Assembly: GCF_020614375.1 (NCBI RefSeq)
Contig: NZ_CP085327.1
Location: forward strand, 1,352,823-1,416,822
Direction of reading: 5' to 3'
DNA from: Haladaptatus salinisoli
GTDB lineage: Archaea > Halobacteriota > Halobacteria > Halobacteriales > Haladaptataceae
Length of the DNA stretch: 64,000 bases
Part shown: piece after piece, positions 26,089-37,610 of the stretch
Layout of the letters: every line of letters begins with the position of its first letter
How positions within the stretch are numbered: the first letter of the stretch is position 1
The notes under the pieces: generated by a model
The model's input: only the letters and a program-made list of their open reading frames with translations
What the model was told of the DNA's origin: nothing
The model's database searches: none
Program-made: the position numbers and the translations under genes

Positions 26089-28278
26089 TTAGAAGTAGTC
26101 CACGGCCTGCGGCAGTTCCAGCTTCATGCCCTTGCGTTCGCGGATCTCCATGATCTTCTCCCGTTGGAGATTGTCGGCCATGACCTGGAAGCCCGCGTTC
26201 TCGGTGTTCCACGAGGCGCGGCCCTCGGTCGCGGAGCGGATGTCGCTGGCGAATCCGATCATCTCGTCGACCGGCGCGATGCCCTCGACGACCATGAGGT
26301 CGCCCTCCTGGTACATGTCGTCCACGCGACCGCGGCGACCCTGAATCTCGCCGGACGCCGCGCCCATGTGCTCGTTCGGCACGTCGATGCGGACGTTCTG
26401 AATCGGTTCGAGGAGCTTGACGTGCCCGTGGATGAGCGCGCTGTGAACCGCCCGACGGACCGCGGGGATGACCTGCGCCGGACCGCGGTGGATGGTGTCC
26501 TCGTGGAGGCGAGCGTCGTTGAGACGGATGAGCGTCCCCTGCACCGGTTCGGCCGCGAGCGGACCGTCGTCGAGCGCCTCTTCCAGCCCTTCGATGACGA
26601 GCTCCATCGTCTCGTTCAGGTGCTGGATACCCTTCGTGTCGTCGACGAGGATGTTCGTCCCGTGGATGTGCTCGACGTTCTGGCTGGTGTCCTTGTCCAT
26701 GCCGGCTTCCTGCAGGGCCTCGCGGCGCTCCTGCTCGGGCATGTCCATCGACACGTCGCCGAGTCGCACCTTCTCGACGATTTCGTCGTTGAGCGGTTCG
26801 ACCGTCAGATAGAACCGGTTGTGACGGTTCGGCGAGATTCCCTCGACGGTCTCAGTAGCGCCCTGCACCTGCTCGCGGTAGACGACGATGGGTTCACCGG
26901 TCGTCACCGGGATACCCTGGTTTCGCTCGATGCGCTGCGTGATGACTTCGAGGTGGAGTTCACCCTGTCCGCTGATGAGGTGTTCGCCGGTGTCCTCGTT
27001 GATGGTGATCTGGATGGTCGGGTCTTCCTTGGACACCTGACGCAGCGTCTCGATGAGCTTCGGCAGGTCGTCCATGTTCTTCGCCTCGACCGACTTCGTG
27101 ATGACGGGTTCTGAGATGTGCTCGATGGACTCGAACGGCGTCATCTCGACGGAAGAGACCGTCGAACCGGCGATGGCGTCCTTCAGGCCGGTGACCGACG
27201 CGATGTTCCCCGCTGGGACGCGCTCCACGTCCTCGCGCTCGCCGCCCATGAAGATACCGACGTTCTGGATTCGGTTCTTGCCCGCCGTCCCGGAGACGTA
27301 CAGCTCTTGGCCCTTTTCGAGGGTGCCGGAGAACAGCCGGCCCGTGGCGATCTCGCCCGCGTGCGGGTCCATGCCGATGTCCGTGACCATGAAGACGACT
27401 TCGCCGTCCTTGTTCACGAGGCGCATGTCCTCCGCGAGCTGGGTGCTGTCGTCGCCGCGCCAGACGGTCGGAATTCGCTCGGGCTGTGCCTGGAGCGGGT
27501 TCGGGAAGTGCTCGGCGACCATGTCGAGCACGACGTCGGAGAGGGGGGACTCCTCGCGGAGTTTCGCGATGCCTTCCTCGCCCTCTCGGTTCAGCTCGAT
27601 GATGTCGCCGAAGTCGATGCCGGTCTGCTGCATCGACGGGAGGCTCACCGCCCAGTTGTACAGCGCGGAGCCGAACGCGACGGTGCCGTCCTCGACGGAC
27701 ACCTTCCAGCCTTCGTTGTACTTCTCCTCGTCCATCCCGCGGACGAGTTCGTTCACCTCGCGGATGACCTTCTGGAGACGCTCTTGCATCTCCTGCGGCC
27801 CTTCCTGCAGCTCGTTGATGAGGCGGTCGACCTTGTTGATGAACAGGGTCGGCTTGACGCCCTCGCGGAGCGCCTGACGCAGAACCGTCTCCGTCTGGGG
27901 CATCGTCCCCTCGACGGCGTCGACCACCACGAGCGCGCCGTCGACGGCCCGCATCGCGCGGGTCACGTCCCCGCCGAAGTCCACGTGGCCGGGGGTGTCG
28001 ATGAGGTTGATGAGGTAGTCGGTGTCCTCGTACTTGTGCGTCATCGAGACGTTCGCGGCGTCGATGGTGATACCGCGTTCCTGCTCGTCCTCTTCCGTGT
28101 CCATCGCGCGCTGGTGACCGGCGGTCTCGGAGGAAATCATCCCGGCACCGGCGAGGAGGTTGTCCGTAAGTGTCGTTTTACCGTGGTCGATGTGTGCGGC
28201 GATGGCGATGTTCCGGATCTGCTCCGGCTTGTCCATGAGCCGTTCACACTGTTCGACGATCTTCTTTCGTCTGCCCAT
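26089..28278 (-). CDS. fusA: Translation elongation factor EF-2
   Basis: GTPase that drives ribosomal translocation. The protein has 729 residues, normal for archaea. G1 is AHIDHGKTT, switch region [13 protein letters not shown]3 [11 protein letters not shown]4 NKVDRL. Domain IV carries the diphthamide region with [14 protein letters not shown], and the modified histidine is in this loop. No intein is present. Neighbours on the same strand are rps7/rps12 upstream (separated by one plus-strand gene) and the hom and tuf genes downstream. Confidence 0.98.
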   Translation of the reverse strand: MGRRKKIVEQCERLMDKPEQIRNIAIAAHIDHGKTTLTDNLLAGAGMISSETAGHQRAMDTEEDEQERGITIDAANVSMTHKYEDTDYLINLIDTPGHVDFGGDVTRAMRAVDGALVVVDAVEGTMPQTETVLRQALREGVKPTLFINKVDRLINELQEGPQEMQERLQKVIREVNELVRGMDEEKYNEGWKVSVEDGTVAFGSALYNWAVSLPSMQQTGIDFGDIIELNREGEEGIAKLREESPLSDVVLDMVAEHFPNPLQAQPERIPTVWRGDDSTQLAEDMRLVNKDGEVVFMVTDIGMDPHAGEIATGRLFSGTLEKGQELYVSGTAGKNRIQNVGIFMGGEREDVERVPAGNIASVTGLKDAIAGSTVSSVEMTPFESIEHISEPVITKSVEAKNMDDLPKLIETLRQVSKEDPTIQITINEDTGEHLISGQGELHLEVITQRIERNQGIPVTTGEPIVVYREQVQGATETVEGISPNRHNRFYLTVEPLNDEIVEKVRLGDVSMDMPEQERREALQEAGMDKDTSQNVEHIHGTNILVDDTKGIQHLNETMELVIEGLEEALDDGPLAAEPVQGTLIRLNDARLHEDTIHRGPAQVIPAVRRAVHSALIHGHVKLLEPIQNVRIDVPNEHMGAASGEIQGRRGRVDDMYQEGDLMVVEGIAPVDEMIGFASDIRSATEGRASWNTENAGFQVMADNLQREKIMEIRERKGMKLELPQAVDYF

Positions 28279-28497
28279 ATATGGGTATCCCTACCTGTAC
28301 GAGGTTGAAAAGCGTAGTGTTTTGCCCGCCAGCGAACGGCCGAGAAACGCCGCGTTTCCCTGCGAGTCGGTCACATAGAGCACGAGAACGCTCGGTCGGT
28401 CGGCGGCCGCGACACCACTCGACCGACCCGTAGCGACCCCATATAAATCGCTCCAACCGGCAATCTAATAGCCGTCCAACCCGTGACAACATCACGC

Positions 28498-29259
28498 ATG
28501 GATATCCGCGTGCAAGGTGCCGCACCGACGACCCCGTTTCTCAGCGCCTCCGACCTCTTCGAAACCGAGCACGACTTGGAACGGCCCGTTCACGTGCGCG
28601 TGCGCTCCGATCCGGACGAGCGCACGTGGACCGCCCACCCCGGCGACTACCACGTCCTCAACATCTCCGAGCAGGCCGCGACCAGCGCGATGGCCCGCGA
28701 ACTCGCGCTCCACGAGTACTCGCACATGGCCCGCCACGAGCAGGCGCACCCCTCGCACACGCAGTCGACCGCCGAGGCGCTGTTCCTCGCGTTCTCCGGG
28801 CGGTCGGTCGAGCGGCGAAAGCTCACGCACTGCTACCAGATCGCCAACCACATGAAGGACATCTACGCCGACGATATCACGCTGCGCGTCGGCCCGACCG
28901 ACAAACTGGTCGCCTTCCTCGAATCCGAACTCGCCGCGGCGGTCGCGGATCGACCGGCCTTCCCCCGCGGGCGGCGTACCACCGCCACCGCCGACCCCGA
29001 GATGACCGCCGTCAACGCCGCCTTCGCCCTCGCGCTGGTCGAGCGCCACGACCTCGTGGGACGCGACCACCGGCTCTACGACCTCGCCCGCGCCGCGGCC
29101 CGCGACGCGCCGACGGTGGACGTGCAGGGGTTCAAGTATCGGTTCCTCTCGCTGACCGACGACCCCGACGAGAGCGAGTACCGGAAGGAGTTGGTCGGCG
29201 CGACGCGCGAGTACGTCCTTGGAGGTTCGAACTCGACTGACGGGCAAGCGGCGGACTAG
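28498..29259 (+). CDS. Haloarchaeal HExxH protein (DUF5781-like)
   Basis: Protein of 253 residues on the plus strand inside the minus-strand translation cluster. From memory it fits a haloarchaeal family of unknown function (DUF5781). It contains LALHEYSHMARHEQ: HEYSH (72-76) is an exact HExxH zinc-protease motif within a predicted helix, with more His and Glu residues just after it. No signal peptide or membrane helix is seen. The ATG at 28498 is chosen over 28483. A CATATAAATC TATA-like box lies about 50 nt upstream. Peptidase activity is an inference from the motif. Confidence 0.75.
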   Translation: MDIRVQGAAPTTPFLSASDLFETEHDLERPVHVRVRSDPDERTWTAHPGDYHVLNISEQAATSAMARELALHEYSHMARHEQAHPSHTQSTAEALFLAFSGRSVERRKLTHCYQIANHMKDIYADDITLRVGPTDKLVAFLESELAAAVADRPAFPRGRRTTATADPEMTAVNAAFALALVERHDLVGRDHRLYDLARAAARDAPTVDVQGFKYRFLSLTDDPDESEYRKELVGATREYVLGGSNSTDGQAAD

Positions 29260-29479
29260 CAGTCTCCGGACGATTTCTGGCGTTCTCTTCGAGGAAAGCT
29301 AGCGACTGCGGTAATTCACTCGACACAACCAGCGCGATAGAGAGCGTTCGAGAAAGTCCCCTCAACGAAATGTACTGCGAGAACCCGCCAACCAGATTGC
29401 TATCGCGCACGTTACCACCGAATCGATCGCTCTTCGGGAAATCGAAAAGCGAGAAAATCGAAGCGAGAGAACGGATTCG

Positions 29480-30097
29480 TTAGCGTGCCGCGGCGGCGAC
29501 GCGCTCTTTCTCTTCTTTCTGGTTGATAGCGTAGGTCTGTACGTCGTAGTTCGCCGCGCCGATAATTTGGGAGGCCAGCGCGTCCTCGGCGTCCGTGGGG
29601 GACTTGAACGAGGCGCTGTGGGCACCCTCGGCGATGAACTTGAGCGACTGGTCGACGCGGCGCTGCGGCGCGACGTCGACCGCCTTCGGGACGGAGATGC
29701 CGCCGTACTTCAGGCGAACCGTCTCCTCGCGGGGAGCGGCGTTCTCGACCGCGCGGACGAGCACCTGTATCGGGTTCTCCTCGGTGCGGTCGTGGATGAT
29801 GTCGAACGCGGCGCGGACGATCTTCATCGTCTGCTGTTTCTTGCCCGTGTTCTCCTCCGTCTGCATGAGGCGGTTGATGAGGCGCTCGACGATGCTGACC
29901 TCGCTCTTCTGGAACTGCTTTCCGGCGTGGCGACCCATCGTGTGCGCGACGGGAGTAACCGAGATGTACCGCTCCGTGCTCGGGTCGCGGAACTCTATCT
30001 CCGTCACGTCCCACGTGCCGAACAGCTTCGCCGCCGCGCCTTCGCCCTCCGTGCCGACGTGCGAGTCGGGTTCCGGTTGTTCTTCGTCTGCCGACAT
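29480..30097 (-). CDS. rps7: 30S ribosomal protein S7
   Basis: Ribosomal protein of 205 residues. It has the archaeal acidic N-terminal extension ([20 protein letters not shown]) and the S7 core with [21 protein letters not shown], then [18 protein letters not shown] and [20 protein letters not shown]. It starts 2 bp after the S12 stop, so S12-S7 form one transcript. The 220-bp gap after it before the convergent DUF5781-like gene shows no gene. Confidence 0.97.
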   Translation of the reverse strand: MSADEEQPEPDSHVGTEGEGAAAKLFGTWDVTEIEFRDPSTERYISVTPVAHTMGRHAGKQFQKSEVSIVERLINRLMQTEENTGKKQQTMKIVRAAFDIIHDRTEENPIQVLVRAVENAAPREETVRLKYGGISVPKAVDVAPQRRVDQSLKFIAEGAHSASFKSPTDAEDALASQIIGAANYDVQTYAINQKEEKERVAAAAR

Positions 30098-30099
30098 GG

Positions 30100-30528
30100 T
30101 TATCGCACCGGTTTCTCCGCGTTTCCGCGAACCAGTTCCTGCAGGCTCACGCCGTTGACCTTCTCCACTTTGTAGTTGACGGCGGAGAGGTCGCCCATCG
30201 CGCGACCCTTCGCGCCGCCGATGCCGGCGATGGTGACCTCGTCGTGTTCGTCGATGAACGAAATAGCGCCGTCGCCGGGCAGGAACGCCGTGACCTGCTT
30301 TCCGTTCTTGATGAGCTGGACGCGGACGCACTTTCGAATCGCGGAGTTGGGCTGTTTCGCCTCGACGCCCACCTTCTCCAGCACGATACCTCGACCCTGC
30401 GGCGCGCCTTCGAGGGGGTCGGATTTCTCCCCGAGACCGCGCTCGCGTCGGGCGTAGTCGGAGTCGGACCACCGATGGTTCTGGCGGTCTTTCTTCAGTT
30501 TTCGAGCCGCATACTTGCCGTTCGCCAT
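30100..30528 (-). CDS. rps12: 30S ribosomal protein S12
   Basis: Ribosomal protein of 142 residues that lines the decoding centre. Conserved blocks: [59 protein letters not shown] and [20 protein letters not shown]. The position equivalent to the streptomycin-resistance loop (QPNSAIRK) is unchanged. A TATA-like box 26 nt upstream implies a leaderless transcript for S12-S7. Confidence 0.98.
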   Translation of the reverse strand: MANGKYAARKLKKDRQNHRWSDSDYARRERGLGEKSDPLEGAPQGRGIVLEKVGVEAKQPNSAIRKCVRVQLIKNGKQVTAFLPGDGAISFIDEHDEVTIAGIGGAKGRAMGDLSAVNYKVEKVNGVSLQELVRGNAEKPVR

Positions 30529-30552
30529 ATGGTGTGAACTATCCGATGGAGC

Positions 30553-30562
30553 TACTTAAGCG
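30553..30562 (-). promoter_or_regulatory. TATA-like box of rps12-rps7
   Basis: GCTTAAGTAG (minus strand) centres about 28 nt before the S12 ATG, with a purine-rich A/G tract just upstream as a possible BRE. It shows that S12-S7 have their own promoter rather than depending only on the rpo operon. Confidence 0.5.
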
Positions 30563-30731
30563 TCCCCTTTTGTTTTCGGCGAAACGCCCGCAGGTCGCTC
30601 GAAAGGGGTCGATAAAGCGATTTGAGAGCGTTGCAGTGATTCTAAGCCGAGCCAACGGATTCGTTCGTCGGATCCCGTCCGTGCTCGTTCGAATCGTTCG
30701 GCGTCGCGCCGAGCTGTAGCGCGGCGGGTCG

Positions 30732-31100
30732 TCACTCCCGCGTCAGGGCCGCGATTTCGACGAACCGTCCGACCGCGTCCGTGAGCCAGCCCAGCAGGAT
30801 GAACAGCCACGCGACGGAGAGGGCGACGCCGACCGCGACCGCGGCGAACTCGACCGCCGCGAACTGCTGCCCGAGCGCGTTCACGACGGCGCGAACAACC
30901 ACCGTTTCCACGGCGGTAGGGGCCGCTCCTCGGCGGTCGTTATCGCCGCGACGGCCATCGCAACGGCGTAGCTCAGAACCACCGCGCCGACGGCGAACGC
31001 GACCGCTCGCGGAAGGACGTTCGTCGCGAACCGACCGCTCCCGGTACCCGTCGCGTCCCGGATGACGAATCAGAGAAGCGGGGAGAGCGCGGCGGCAAAC
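30732..31100 (-). pseudogene. Decayed small membrane-protein gene
   Basis: Two hydrophobic coding pieces lie in different frames on the minus strand. The downstream piece ends at the TGA of 30732-30734 and includes VAVGVALSVAWLFILLGWL. The upstream piece (about 30930-31065) includes AFAVGAVVLSYAVAMAVAAI. They would join if one base were removed from the run of four C at about 30927-30931, and a TGA at about 31070 cuts off the N-terminus. No start codon allows an intact protein. It fits a two- or three-helix membrane protein that has lost function. Confidence 0.45.
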
Positions 31101-31239
31101 GGAACGCCATCCTTCGGCGGGGGCGAACGAGGGAGGCGAGAGACATAGCTATCGGTCGAGTTCGACGGCGTACAGCTCTTGTTGGAAAGCAGTAACGTCG
31201 GTTCGACGCCGAGAAAACGCGCCGAAAGTCGACCGCGGA

Positions 31240-31677
31240 CTACGTCAACTGGATGTCGTCCACGTCGAAGTGACGGTCGACGATCAGTTTGGCCGTCTCG
31301 ATGTTGCGTCCGCCCGCCCCGATGGCGACGCCGGTGTCCTCCTGTGCCACTTCGACGTAGGCCACGATATCGTCGTTCTCGCTGATGGTGACGTGGCGCA
31401 CCTCGGCGGGAGCCAGCGCGTTGGCGACGAATCCGGCCGCCGTGTCCGCGTCCTCGATCAGTTCCACGTCCGCGTCGAGTCGGTCCTGGACGCCCCGAAC
31501 GTGCTTTCCGCCCGGGCCGATAGCGCGACCCATGTCGCCCGGCTTGACGACGAAGACGACGCGCTTTTCGTCGCCGCCGTCACCGTCCAGCACGACGCAG
31601 TCGCGGGCGGTCGCCCCCGTCTCGTCCTCGAAGAGGGCGATGTACTGGCGAGCCGTGTCGGAGAGGGTGACGGTCAT
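31240..31677 (-). CDS. nusA: NusA-like transcription factor (two KH domains)
   Basis: Archaeal NusA-like protein of 145 residues made of two KH RNA-binding domains; the S1 domain and N-terminal region of bacterial NusA are absent, as usual in archaea. KH1 contains VKPGDMGRAIGPGGKHVRG, with the GPGG loop, and KH2 contains EDTGVAIGAGGRNIETAKL. It starts in a 1-nt overlap with the rpoA2 stop, so it ends the RNA polymerase operon. It is proposed to bind transcript RNA during elongation and termination. Confidence 0.95.
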   Translation of the reverse strand: MTVTLSDTARQYIALFEDETGATARDCVVLDGDGGDEKRVVFVVKPGDMGRAIGPGGKHVRGVQDRLDADVELIEDADTAAGFVANALAPAEVRHVTISENDDIVAYVEVAQEDTGVAIGAGGRNIETAKLIVDRHFDVDDIQLT

Positions 31678-32858
31678 CAGTCGGAGGGTTCGGCGCCGCG
31701 ACTCACCGAACCCATGCGGAGGTTCACGTCGCCCGTGCCGAGTTTGATGGGCTTGCCGACGATGACGTTCTCGATGACGCCGTTCAGATCGTCGATTTCG
31801 CCGTGGATGGCGGCGTCGAGCAGGTGGTTCACCGTCACCTCGAACGCCGCGCGCGCGAGGACGGACTCCTTACTGCCGGAGATGCCGTGGCGACCGATGG
31901 ACTCGATGGTGCCGCGGTTGGTCATGATGTCCGAGACGAGCATCAGGTGGCGGACGTTCACGTCGTCCAGCCCCTGCTCTTCCAGCGTGTCCATCGTCTC
32001 CTCGATGATGGCCTCGCGGGCCGCCTCGACGCCGAGGTTGCGGTATATCTCGTGGATGTTGTTCGAAGTGGTGCGCGAGGCGTCGACGCCCTCGATTTCG
32101 ATGACGTCGCCGAACGCCGACCCCTCGGTGTAGAGGACGAACTCCTCGCCGTCGTCGGTCTGTTCCTTCCGGATGACGACGCGCGTGATGTCCTCGATAC
32201 CCTTGAAGACGATTTCGCGGAGTTCCTCGACCAACTGCAGGAGTTTGCGGTAGCTGGGCTGGTCGGGACCGAACTCGATGACGGTGTCCTGTTGGGTCGT
32301 CTCCACGCCGAGGCTGTCCTCGATGATGCTCGCGACTTCCTCGGGCGTTATCATCCGTTCTTCGAGGGTGTCCTCGTTCAGGTTGATGGAGACGATCATG
32401 TCGGCGACGTTGGTCGAGATGTCGCCGAGGGCGAGGATCTTCGTCGCCTCGATCTGCCAGACGACCTCGTGAGCGCGCTCGCGGTCGTCGGCGTACTCCT
32501 CGTCCAAGTGCACCGTCATCATCGGCGTGTCCGGCGTCTTGCGGGCGTCCACGAGTTCGATGAGGCGCGGCAGCCCCTGGGTCACGTCGATCTCCGCCAC
32601 GCCCGCGTAGTGGAACGTGTTCATCGTCATCTGCGTCCCCGGTTCGCCGATGGACTGGGCGCTCACCGTCCCGACCGGGTCGAGGGGGTCGACCCGCGTG
32701 TTCAGGTACCGAGTCTCGACCGCGCGAGCAATCTCGTCGACCTGTTCGACGGTAACCCCGTCGCGCGATTCGATGGTCTCGTACACTTCGTCCTTGAGTC
32801 GTCGCGGGAGGTCGGTGTCCTCCACGACGGCTTCCATGTCGTCGGTGATTTCAGTCAT
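31677..32858 (-). CDS. rpoA2: DNA-directed RNA polymerase subunit A''
   Basis: C-terminal fragment of the split largest RNA polymerase subunit, 393 residues. It carries the bridge/trigger-loop and jaw regions: [39 protein letters not shown] and near the C-terminus [18 protein letters not shown]. It overlaps rpoA1 by 8 bp. The split between A' and A'' lies at the usual archaeal site. No intein. Confidence 0.98.
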   Translation of the reverse strand: MTEITDDMEAVVEDTDLPRRLKDEVYETIESRDGVTVEQVDEIARAVETRYLNTRVDPLDPVGTVSAQSIGEPGTQMTMNTFHYAGVAEIDVTQGLPRLIELVDARKTPDTPMMTVHLDEEYADDRERAHEVVWQIEATKILALGDISTNVADMIVSINLNEDTLEERMITPEEVASIIEDSLGVETTQQDTVIEFGPDQPSYRKLLQLVEELREIVFKGIEDITRVVIRKEQTDDGEEFVLYTEGSAFGDVIEIEGVDASRTTSNNIHEIYRNLGVEAAREAIIEETMDTLEEQGLDDVNVRHLMLVSDIMTNRGTIESIGRHGISGSKESVLARAAFEVTVNHLLDAAIHGEIDDLNGVIENVIVGKPIKLGTGDVNLRMGSVSRGAEPSD

Positions 32859-35781
32859 CGGATTCCACCTGCCGTGCGTCCGCGTGTTCGGAGAGGTTCG
32901 TCGGCGGGCGCTTCTCGCCGAGGAACTCCCGTTTGCGGTTCTCGCTGTCGAACTCCTCGTCTATGATGCGGTCCGCGATGTCCTCGACGTCGATGGGGTT
33001 CTCCTCGTCGGAGGACACCCGAACCGGCGAGGTGCCGTCCTCGCCGAACTCGAACTGGACGATGGTGTCGCTGGTGTCGCGCACCGTCCCGTCGTACTGC
33101 GTTTCGAGTTCGGACAGCGCGTTGATGAGGCGGCGCTGGAGGTAGCCGGACTTGGACGTGCGAACCGCCGTGTCCACCAGACCTTCGCGGCCGCCCATCG
33201 CGTGGAAGAAGAACTCCAGCGGGGTCAGGCCGCCGGTGTAGGAGTGCTCCACGAAGCCGTGGGCGTCCGCGGAGAGGTCGTTCTCCTGGTAGTGGCTGAG
33301 CGTGCGGTCCTCGTAACCGCGGTTGATTCGCTCGCCGCGAACCGCCTGCTGGCCGACGCAGCCGGCCATCTGGGTCAGGTTGAGCAGCGAGCCGCGAGCG
33401 CCGGACTCGGCCATGATGACCGCCGGATTGTCGCCGGCGAAGTGGTCCTCCGCGATGTCGCCGGCGGAGTCGCGCGCGTTGCTGAGCGTCTGCATTATCT
33501 TCATCTCCAGCGTCTCGTCCACGGTGCGGCCGGGCAGGGATTCGAGTTCGCCGTTCTCGTACGTCGTGATGAGGTCTTCGACGCGATCGTATGCGTTCTC
33601 GATGGTCTCGTCGATCTGCTCTTGGGCCGCCGTCGGAATCGTCTCGTCGTCGATACCGATGGAGAACCCGAAGTGCATGATGGCGCGCATCGCCAGCGTC
33701 GCGACTTCGTTGATGAAGTGGCGCGCGCGGGTCTCGCCGTACACCTTACAGATGGTGTCGACGATCTCCCCGCCGAACGCGCCGACCGCGTCCTCGTCGA
33801 TGGTGCCGGAGACGAGTTGGCCGTTCTCGATGACGACGGTGTCGCCGGCCGAGCTCGTGAACTCCAGTTCCAGTCCGTCGGGCAGGAGTTCCGAGAACAG
33901 CGTCCGACCCGTCCAGTACGGCGTTCCGTCCTCCTGCTCGCCGTCTGCTTCGGGCAGTTCGTCGATACGAGTCGCGCGGAGCAGGTCCAGCGCCTGCGTC
34001 TCGTTGAACTGCGGGTTCTCGTGGGTCAGGAGGTAGGTTCCCGAGATGTGGTCCTGAATCGCGCCGATGATGTTCTCGCCGAAGCGCGGGGAGAGGATCT
34101 GTTCCTGCACGCGCATGAGCACGCGAGCCTCCGCGCGGGCCTCCTCGTTCTGGAGGGCGTGCATGTTCATCTCGTCCCCGTCGAAGTCGGCGTTGTACGG
34201 CGGACAGACAACGGTGTTCAGGCGGAACGTCTTGTACGGCATCACGACCACCTCGTGGGCCATGATGGACATCCGGTGGAGCGAGGGCTGGCGGTTGAAG
34301 ATGACGATGTCGCCGTCGATGAGGTGGCGGTTGACCTCCCAGCCGGGTTCGACCTTCTCCGAGAGCTCCTCGCAGTTCTTCTCGGTGACCTTCAGCCGTC
34401 GCCCGTCGGGGCGCTTGACGTAGTTCGCGCCGGGGTGTCCTTCGGGCCCGTTGCGGACGTACCGCTGGGCTTCCTCGATGTTCCTCGGGGTGACGTTCAT
34501 CGTCTGGGTCATCTCGCGGGCGACGCGCCGCGGGACTCCGACTTCGTTCAGCGAGAGCGTCGGGTCGGGCGAGATGACGGTGCGCGCCGAGAAGTTCACG
34601 CGCTTCCCGGACAGCGAACCGCGGAACCGACCTTCCTTCCCCTTCAGCCGCTGGCTGAGCGTCTTGAGCGGACGCCCGGAGCGGTGGCGGGCGGGCGGCG
34701 TGCCCGAAATCTCGTTGTCCATGAACGTCGTGACGTGGTACTGGAGCAGTTCCCACAGGTCTTCGATGATGAGTTGCGGCGCGCCGGCCTCGCGGTTCTC
34801 CATGAACCGCTGGTTGATGCGGATGATGTCCACCAGCTTGTGGGTCAGGTCGTCCTCCGACCGCTGGCCGTTGTCCAGCGTGATGGAGGGACGGGCCGTC
34901 ACCGGCGGCACCGGGAGGACGGTCAGAATCATCCACTCGGGGCGCGAGCGGTCGGCGTCGATGCCGAGCACGCGCACGTCCTCGTCCGGGATGTCCTCGA
35001 ACCAGTCGCGGATGTCCGAGGGCATCAGCTTGTTCATGTCCTCGGTCGTGAGGTCGATGTCGAGCGCCTTTTCGAGGGCCTTGCGATCTTCCTCGCGCGG
35101 GCGGAACTCGCCCGACATTATCTGGTTGATGCGCGAGAGGTCGATGCCCGTCTGCTCGGCGAGATCCGGCGGCGAGACTGGTTCTCGCTCCTCGTCTTCC
35201 TCACCGTCTTCGGTGCGACCCTGCATCGCGGTGGCGATGCGTTCGCTGTACTCGCTCGTGAGCACCTGCTGGACTTCGTAGTAGGTCGTCGGCTTCTCGT
35301 GGTTGATGTCGTACTGCACCTCGCCGCAGTGCGGACAGCGGTCTTTCTTCCGCGCCTCCCGGATGGCGGCCTTCGTCACGTCGTTGACGTCGTTGCCGAG
35401 TTCCTTCGTCCGGGTGAGCATGGCCCGGTACTTCTCCTTTTCGTCCTCGGTCAGGAGAAGCCGCGAGCAGTTCCGGCAGGTGCCCCGAAGCAGGCGGCGG
35501 ATGAGCTTCGTGAAGCCGACGTGGATGACCGGCGCGGCGAGTTCGATGTGACCGAAGTGGCCGTTACACGACCCGGAGTGTTGCCCGCAGGTCTTACACT
35601 CCAGACCGGGGTCGATGACGCCCAGTCGGGGGTCCATCAGCCCCATGTCGATGGGGAAACCGTCGTCGTCGTACGTGTCGGCGGTGATTATCTTCGTCGC
35701 CGACATTTCTCGATACTCCTCGGGGTCCATCAGCCCGAAGCTGATGGAGCCGATCTCCTTGGGAGTTTGATTCGTTGCCAT
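32851..35781 (-). CDS. rpoA1: DNA-directed RNA polymerase subunit A'
   Basis: N-terminal fragment of the largest subunit, 976 residues. The N-terminal zinc site has [17 protein letters not shown] (62-78) and a later CRNC...CPHCG pair. The catalytic Mg-binding loop [12 protein letters not shown] is at about residue 530. The region between residues 150 and 290 includes a helix-turn-helix-like insert ([20 protein letters not shown]) near the clamp. It follows rpoB1 with a 1-bp gap and overlaps rpoA2 by 8 bp, so all polymerase genes are translated in a chain. Confidence 0.98.
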   Translation of the reverse strand: MATNQTPKEIGSISFGLMDPEEYREMSATKIITADTYDDDGFPIDMGLMDPRLGVIDPGLECKTCGQHSGSCNGHFGHIELAAPVIHVGFTKLIRRLLRGTCRNCSRLLLTEDEKEKYRAMLTRTKELGNDVNDVTKAAIREARKKDRCPHCGEVQYDINHEKPTTYYEVQQVLTSEYSERIATAMQGRTEDGEEDEEREPVSPPDLAEQTGIDLSRINQIMSGEFRPREEDRKALEKALDIDLTTEDMNKLMPSDIRDWFEDIPDEDVRVLGIDADRSRPEWMILTVLPVPPVTARPSITLDNGQRSEDDLTHKLVDIIRINQRFMENREAGAPQLIIEDLWELLQYHVTTFMDNEISGTPPARHRSGRPLKTLSQRLKGKEGRFRGSLSGKRVNFSARTVISPDPTLSLNEVGVPRRVAREMTQTMNVTPRNIEEAQRYVRNGPEGHPGANYVKRPDGRRLKVTEKNCEELSEKVEPGWEVNRHLIDGDIVIFNRQPSLHRMSIMAHEVVVMPYKTFRLNTVVCPPYNADFDGDEMNMHALQNEEARAEARVLMRVQEQILSPRFGENIIGAIQDHISGTYLLTHENPQFNETQALDLLRATRIDELPEADGEQEDGTPYWTGRTLFSELLPDGLELEFTSSAGDTVVIENGQLVSGTIDEDAVGAFGGEIVDTICKVYGETRARHFINEVATLAMRAIMHFGFSIGIDDETIPTAAQEQIDETIENAYDRVEDLITTYENGELESLPGRTVDETLEMKIMQTLSNARDSAGDIAEDHFAGDNPAVIMAESGARGSLLNLTQMAGCVGQQAVRGERINRGYEDRTLSHYQENDLSADAHGFVEHSYTGGLTPLEFFFHAMGGREGLVDTAVRTSKSGYLQRRLINALSELETQYDGTVRDTSDTIVQFEFGEDGTSPVRVSSDEENPIDVEDIADRIIDEEFDSENRKREFLGEKRPPTNLSEHADARQVESDD

Positions 35782-35782
35782 G

Positions 35783-37609
35783 TTAGACTGCGTCCTCCAG
35801 TTCGAGTCGCGGCGCGATTCCGAGCGCCTTCATCTCGTCGAGCAGGAGCTTGAACGCGTAGCTCATCTCGATCTCGTGGATGTCCGTCTCCTCCTCGCAG
35901 TTCGGGCAGTACACGCGGTTCTGGTCGATGTTCTCGACCGCGCTCATCCCGCACTGACCGCAGACGTAGATCCATTCGCGGTCGGACGAGTCGAGGAGTC
36001 GTTCTTTGAGCGCCAGCGCCGCACCGTGCCCGATGAGCACCTCGCGCTCCATCTCCCCGACGCGCAGGCCGCCCTCGCGGGCGCGACCTTCGGTCGGCTG
36101 GCGCGTGAGCACCTGCACCGGGCCGCGCGAGCGGGCGTGGAGCTTGTTCGACACCATGTGGTAGAGCTTGTGGTACAGGATGGTGCCGACGAATATCTCG
36201 GCCTCGATCTTCTCGCCCGTGATGCCGGAGTACATTATCTCCTTGCCGGACGACTTGTAGCCGCGCTCCTCGAGCGCCGAGCGGAGTTCCTCCTGGTCCT
36301 CGCCGGTGAACGCCGTCCCGTCGACGCGCCGCCCCTCCAGCGCGCCGACCTTGCCGCCGATCATCTCCAGCACGTGGCCGACCGTCATGCGCGACGGGAG
36401 CGCGTGCGGGTTGACGATGAGGTCGGGGACGACGCCCTCCTGCGTGAAGGGCATGTCCTCCTGCGGCGCGATGTGGCCGACGACGCCCTTCTGGCCGTGT
36501 CTCGACGCGAACTTGTCGCCGAGTTCCGGGATTCGCTCGTCGCGCACCGACACCTTCGAGAGCTTCGAACCGTCCTCGCCCTCCATCAGCGTGACGGTGT
36601 CCACGACGCCGGATTCGCCCGAACGCATCGTCACGCTCGTCTCGCGGCGCTTCTGGGGCGACAGCCCGCCCATGTCGTCCGGCTCCTCGAGGAATCGCGG
36701 CGGACTCGTCTTACCGAGCAGGACGCTGTTCTCGTCCACCCGCGTCTCGGGATTGACCAGTCCGTCCTCGTCGAGGTGGGTGTACGCGTCCTCGCCCCGA
36801 GCGCCGCGCACGTCGTCGCTCGGAATCTCGAAGCGGTCTTCCTGGCCGCCGGGGTAGCGTCGTTCCTCGCCCTCGTAGGTGCGGAAGAAGTGCGACCGGG
36901 CGAGCGCGCGGTCGACCGATCCGCCGTTCAGCACGAGCGCGTCCTCGATGTTGAACCCCTCGTAGCTCATCACGGCGACGGTGAAGTTCTGCGCCGCGGG
37001 GCGGTCGTCGTAGCCGATCTGCTCGGTCGTCTGTGTCTTCACCATCGACAGCTGCGGGTAGTGGAAGAGGTGCTGGCGCGTGTCCGGGCGGATGCGGTAG
37101 TTCGCCGCCGGGAGACCGAGCGACTGCTTCATCATTCCCGCACCCATCGTGATGCGCGGGCTGGCGTTGTGCTCGGGGTACGGAATCATCCCGGCACCGA
37201 TGCCGAAGATGAGTTGCGGGTCGATTTCGAGGTGGGTGTGGTCGCCGTTGAGGTCTTCCTCGTCGACGGCGACGTAGATGTCCTCTTCCTCCTCGGCGTC
37301 GATGAACTCGATCTTGCCGCGCTCGACGAGTTCCTCGAACGAGAAGTCGCCCTGCTTGAGCGCCTCGAGTTCGTCGTCGGTGATGAGCGTCTCGCCGTCC
37401 TCGATGACGAGCAGCGGTCGACGGGCGCGTCCCGCGTCGGCGTTGATGATGACCTCTCGGGTGCGGTCTTTGACCGAGACGTTCACCATCTCGCTGACGT
37501 CGCCGCGTCGGCGCGCCTCTCGTACTTGGTCTGCGAGCTGTTCGGGGTCGGGGTGCGTCCCGACCAGACTGCCGTTTACGTACACTTTCGCTTCTCGTCC
37601 CTGACTCAT
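35783..37609 (-). CDS. rpoB1: DNA-directed RNA polymerase subunit B'
   Basis: C-terminal fragment of the split second-largest subunit, 608 residues. It contains the hybrid-binding region with [24 protein letters not shown] sequence ([19 protein letters not shown]), [15 protein letters not shown], the C-terminal anchor [18 protein letters not shown] and a zinc site CGQCGM...CPNCEE. One base separates it from rpoB2, and the next gene rpoA1 begins 1 bp after its stop. No intein. Confidence 0.98.
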   Translation of the reverse strand: MSQGREAKVYVNGSLVGTHPDPEQLADQVREARRRGDVSEMVNVSVKDRTREVIINADAGRARRPLLVIEDGETLITDDELEALKQGDFSFEELVERGKIEFIDAEEEEDIYVAVDEEDLNGDHTHLEIDPQLIFGIGAGMIPYPEHNASPRITMGAGMMKQSLGLPAANYRIRPDTRQHLFHYPQLSMVKTQTTEQIGYDDRPAAQNFTVAVMSYEGFNIEDALVLNGGSVDRALARSHFFRTYEGEERRYPGGQEDRFEIPSDDVRGARGEDAYTHLDEDGLVNPETRVDENSVLLGKTSPPRFLEEPDDMGGLSPQKRRETSVTMRSGESGVVDTVTLMEGEDGSKLSKVSVRDERIPELGDKFASRHGQKGVVGHIAPQEDMPFTQEGVVPDLIVNPHALPSRMTVGHVLEMIGGKVGALEGRRVDGTAFTGEDQEELRSALEERGYKSSGKEIMYSGITGEKIEAEIFVGTILYHKLYHMVSNKLHARSRGPVQVLTRQPTEGRAREGGLRVGEMEREVLIGHGAALALKERLLDSSDREWIYVCGQCGMSAVENIDQNRVYCPNCEEETDIHEIEMSYAFKLLLDEMKALGIAPRLELEDAV

Positions 37610-37610
37610 G

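Noticed and set aside
33746..34936. A 396-residue minus-strand frame inside rpoA1
   Set aside because: It is in another frame of the same strand as rpoA1 and rich in Arg, Pro and Gly. The rpoA1 frame carries the catalytic NADFDGD loop across the same bases.
32617..35853. A 1078-residue plus-strand frame
   Set aside because: Antisense shadow of rpoA1; no motif, no start signal, Val/Arg/Asp-rich.
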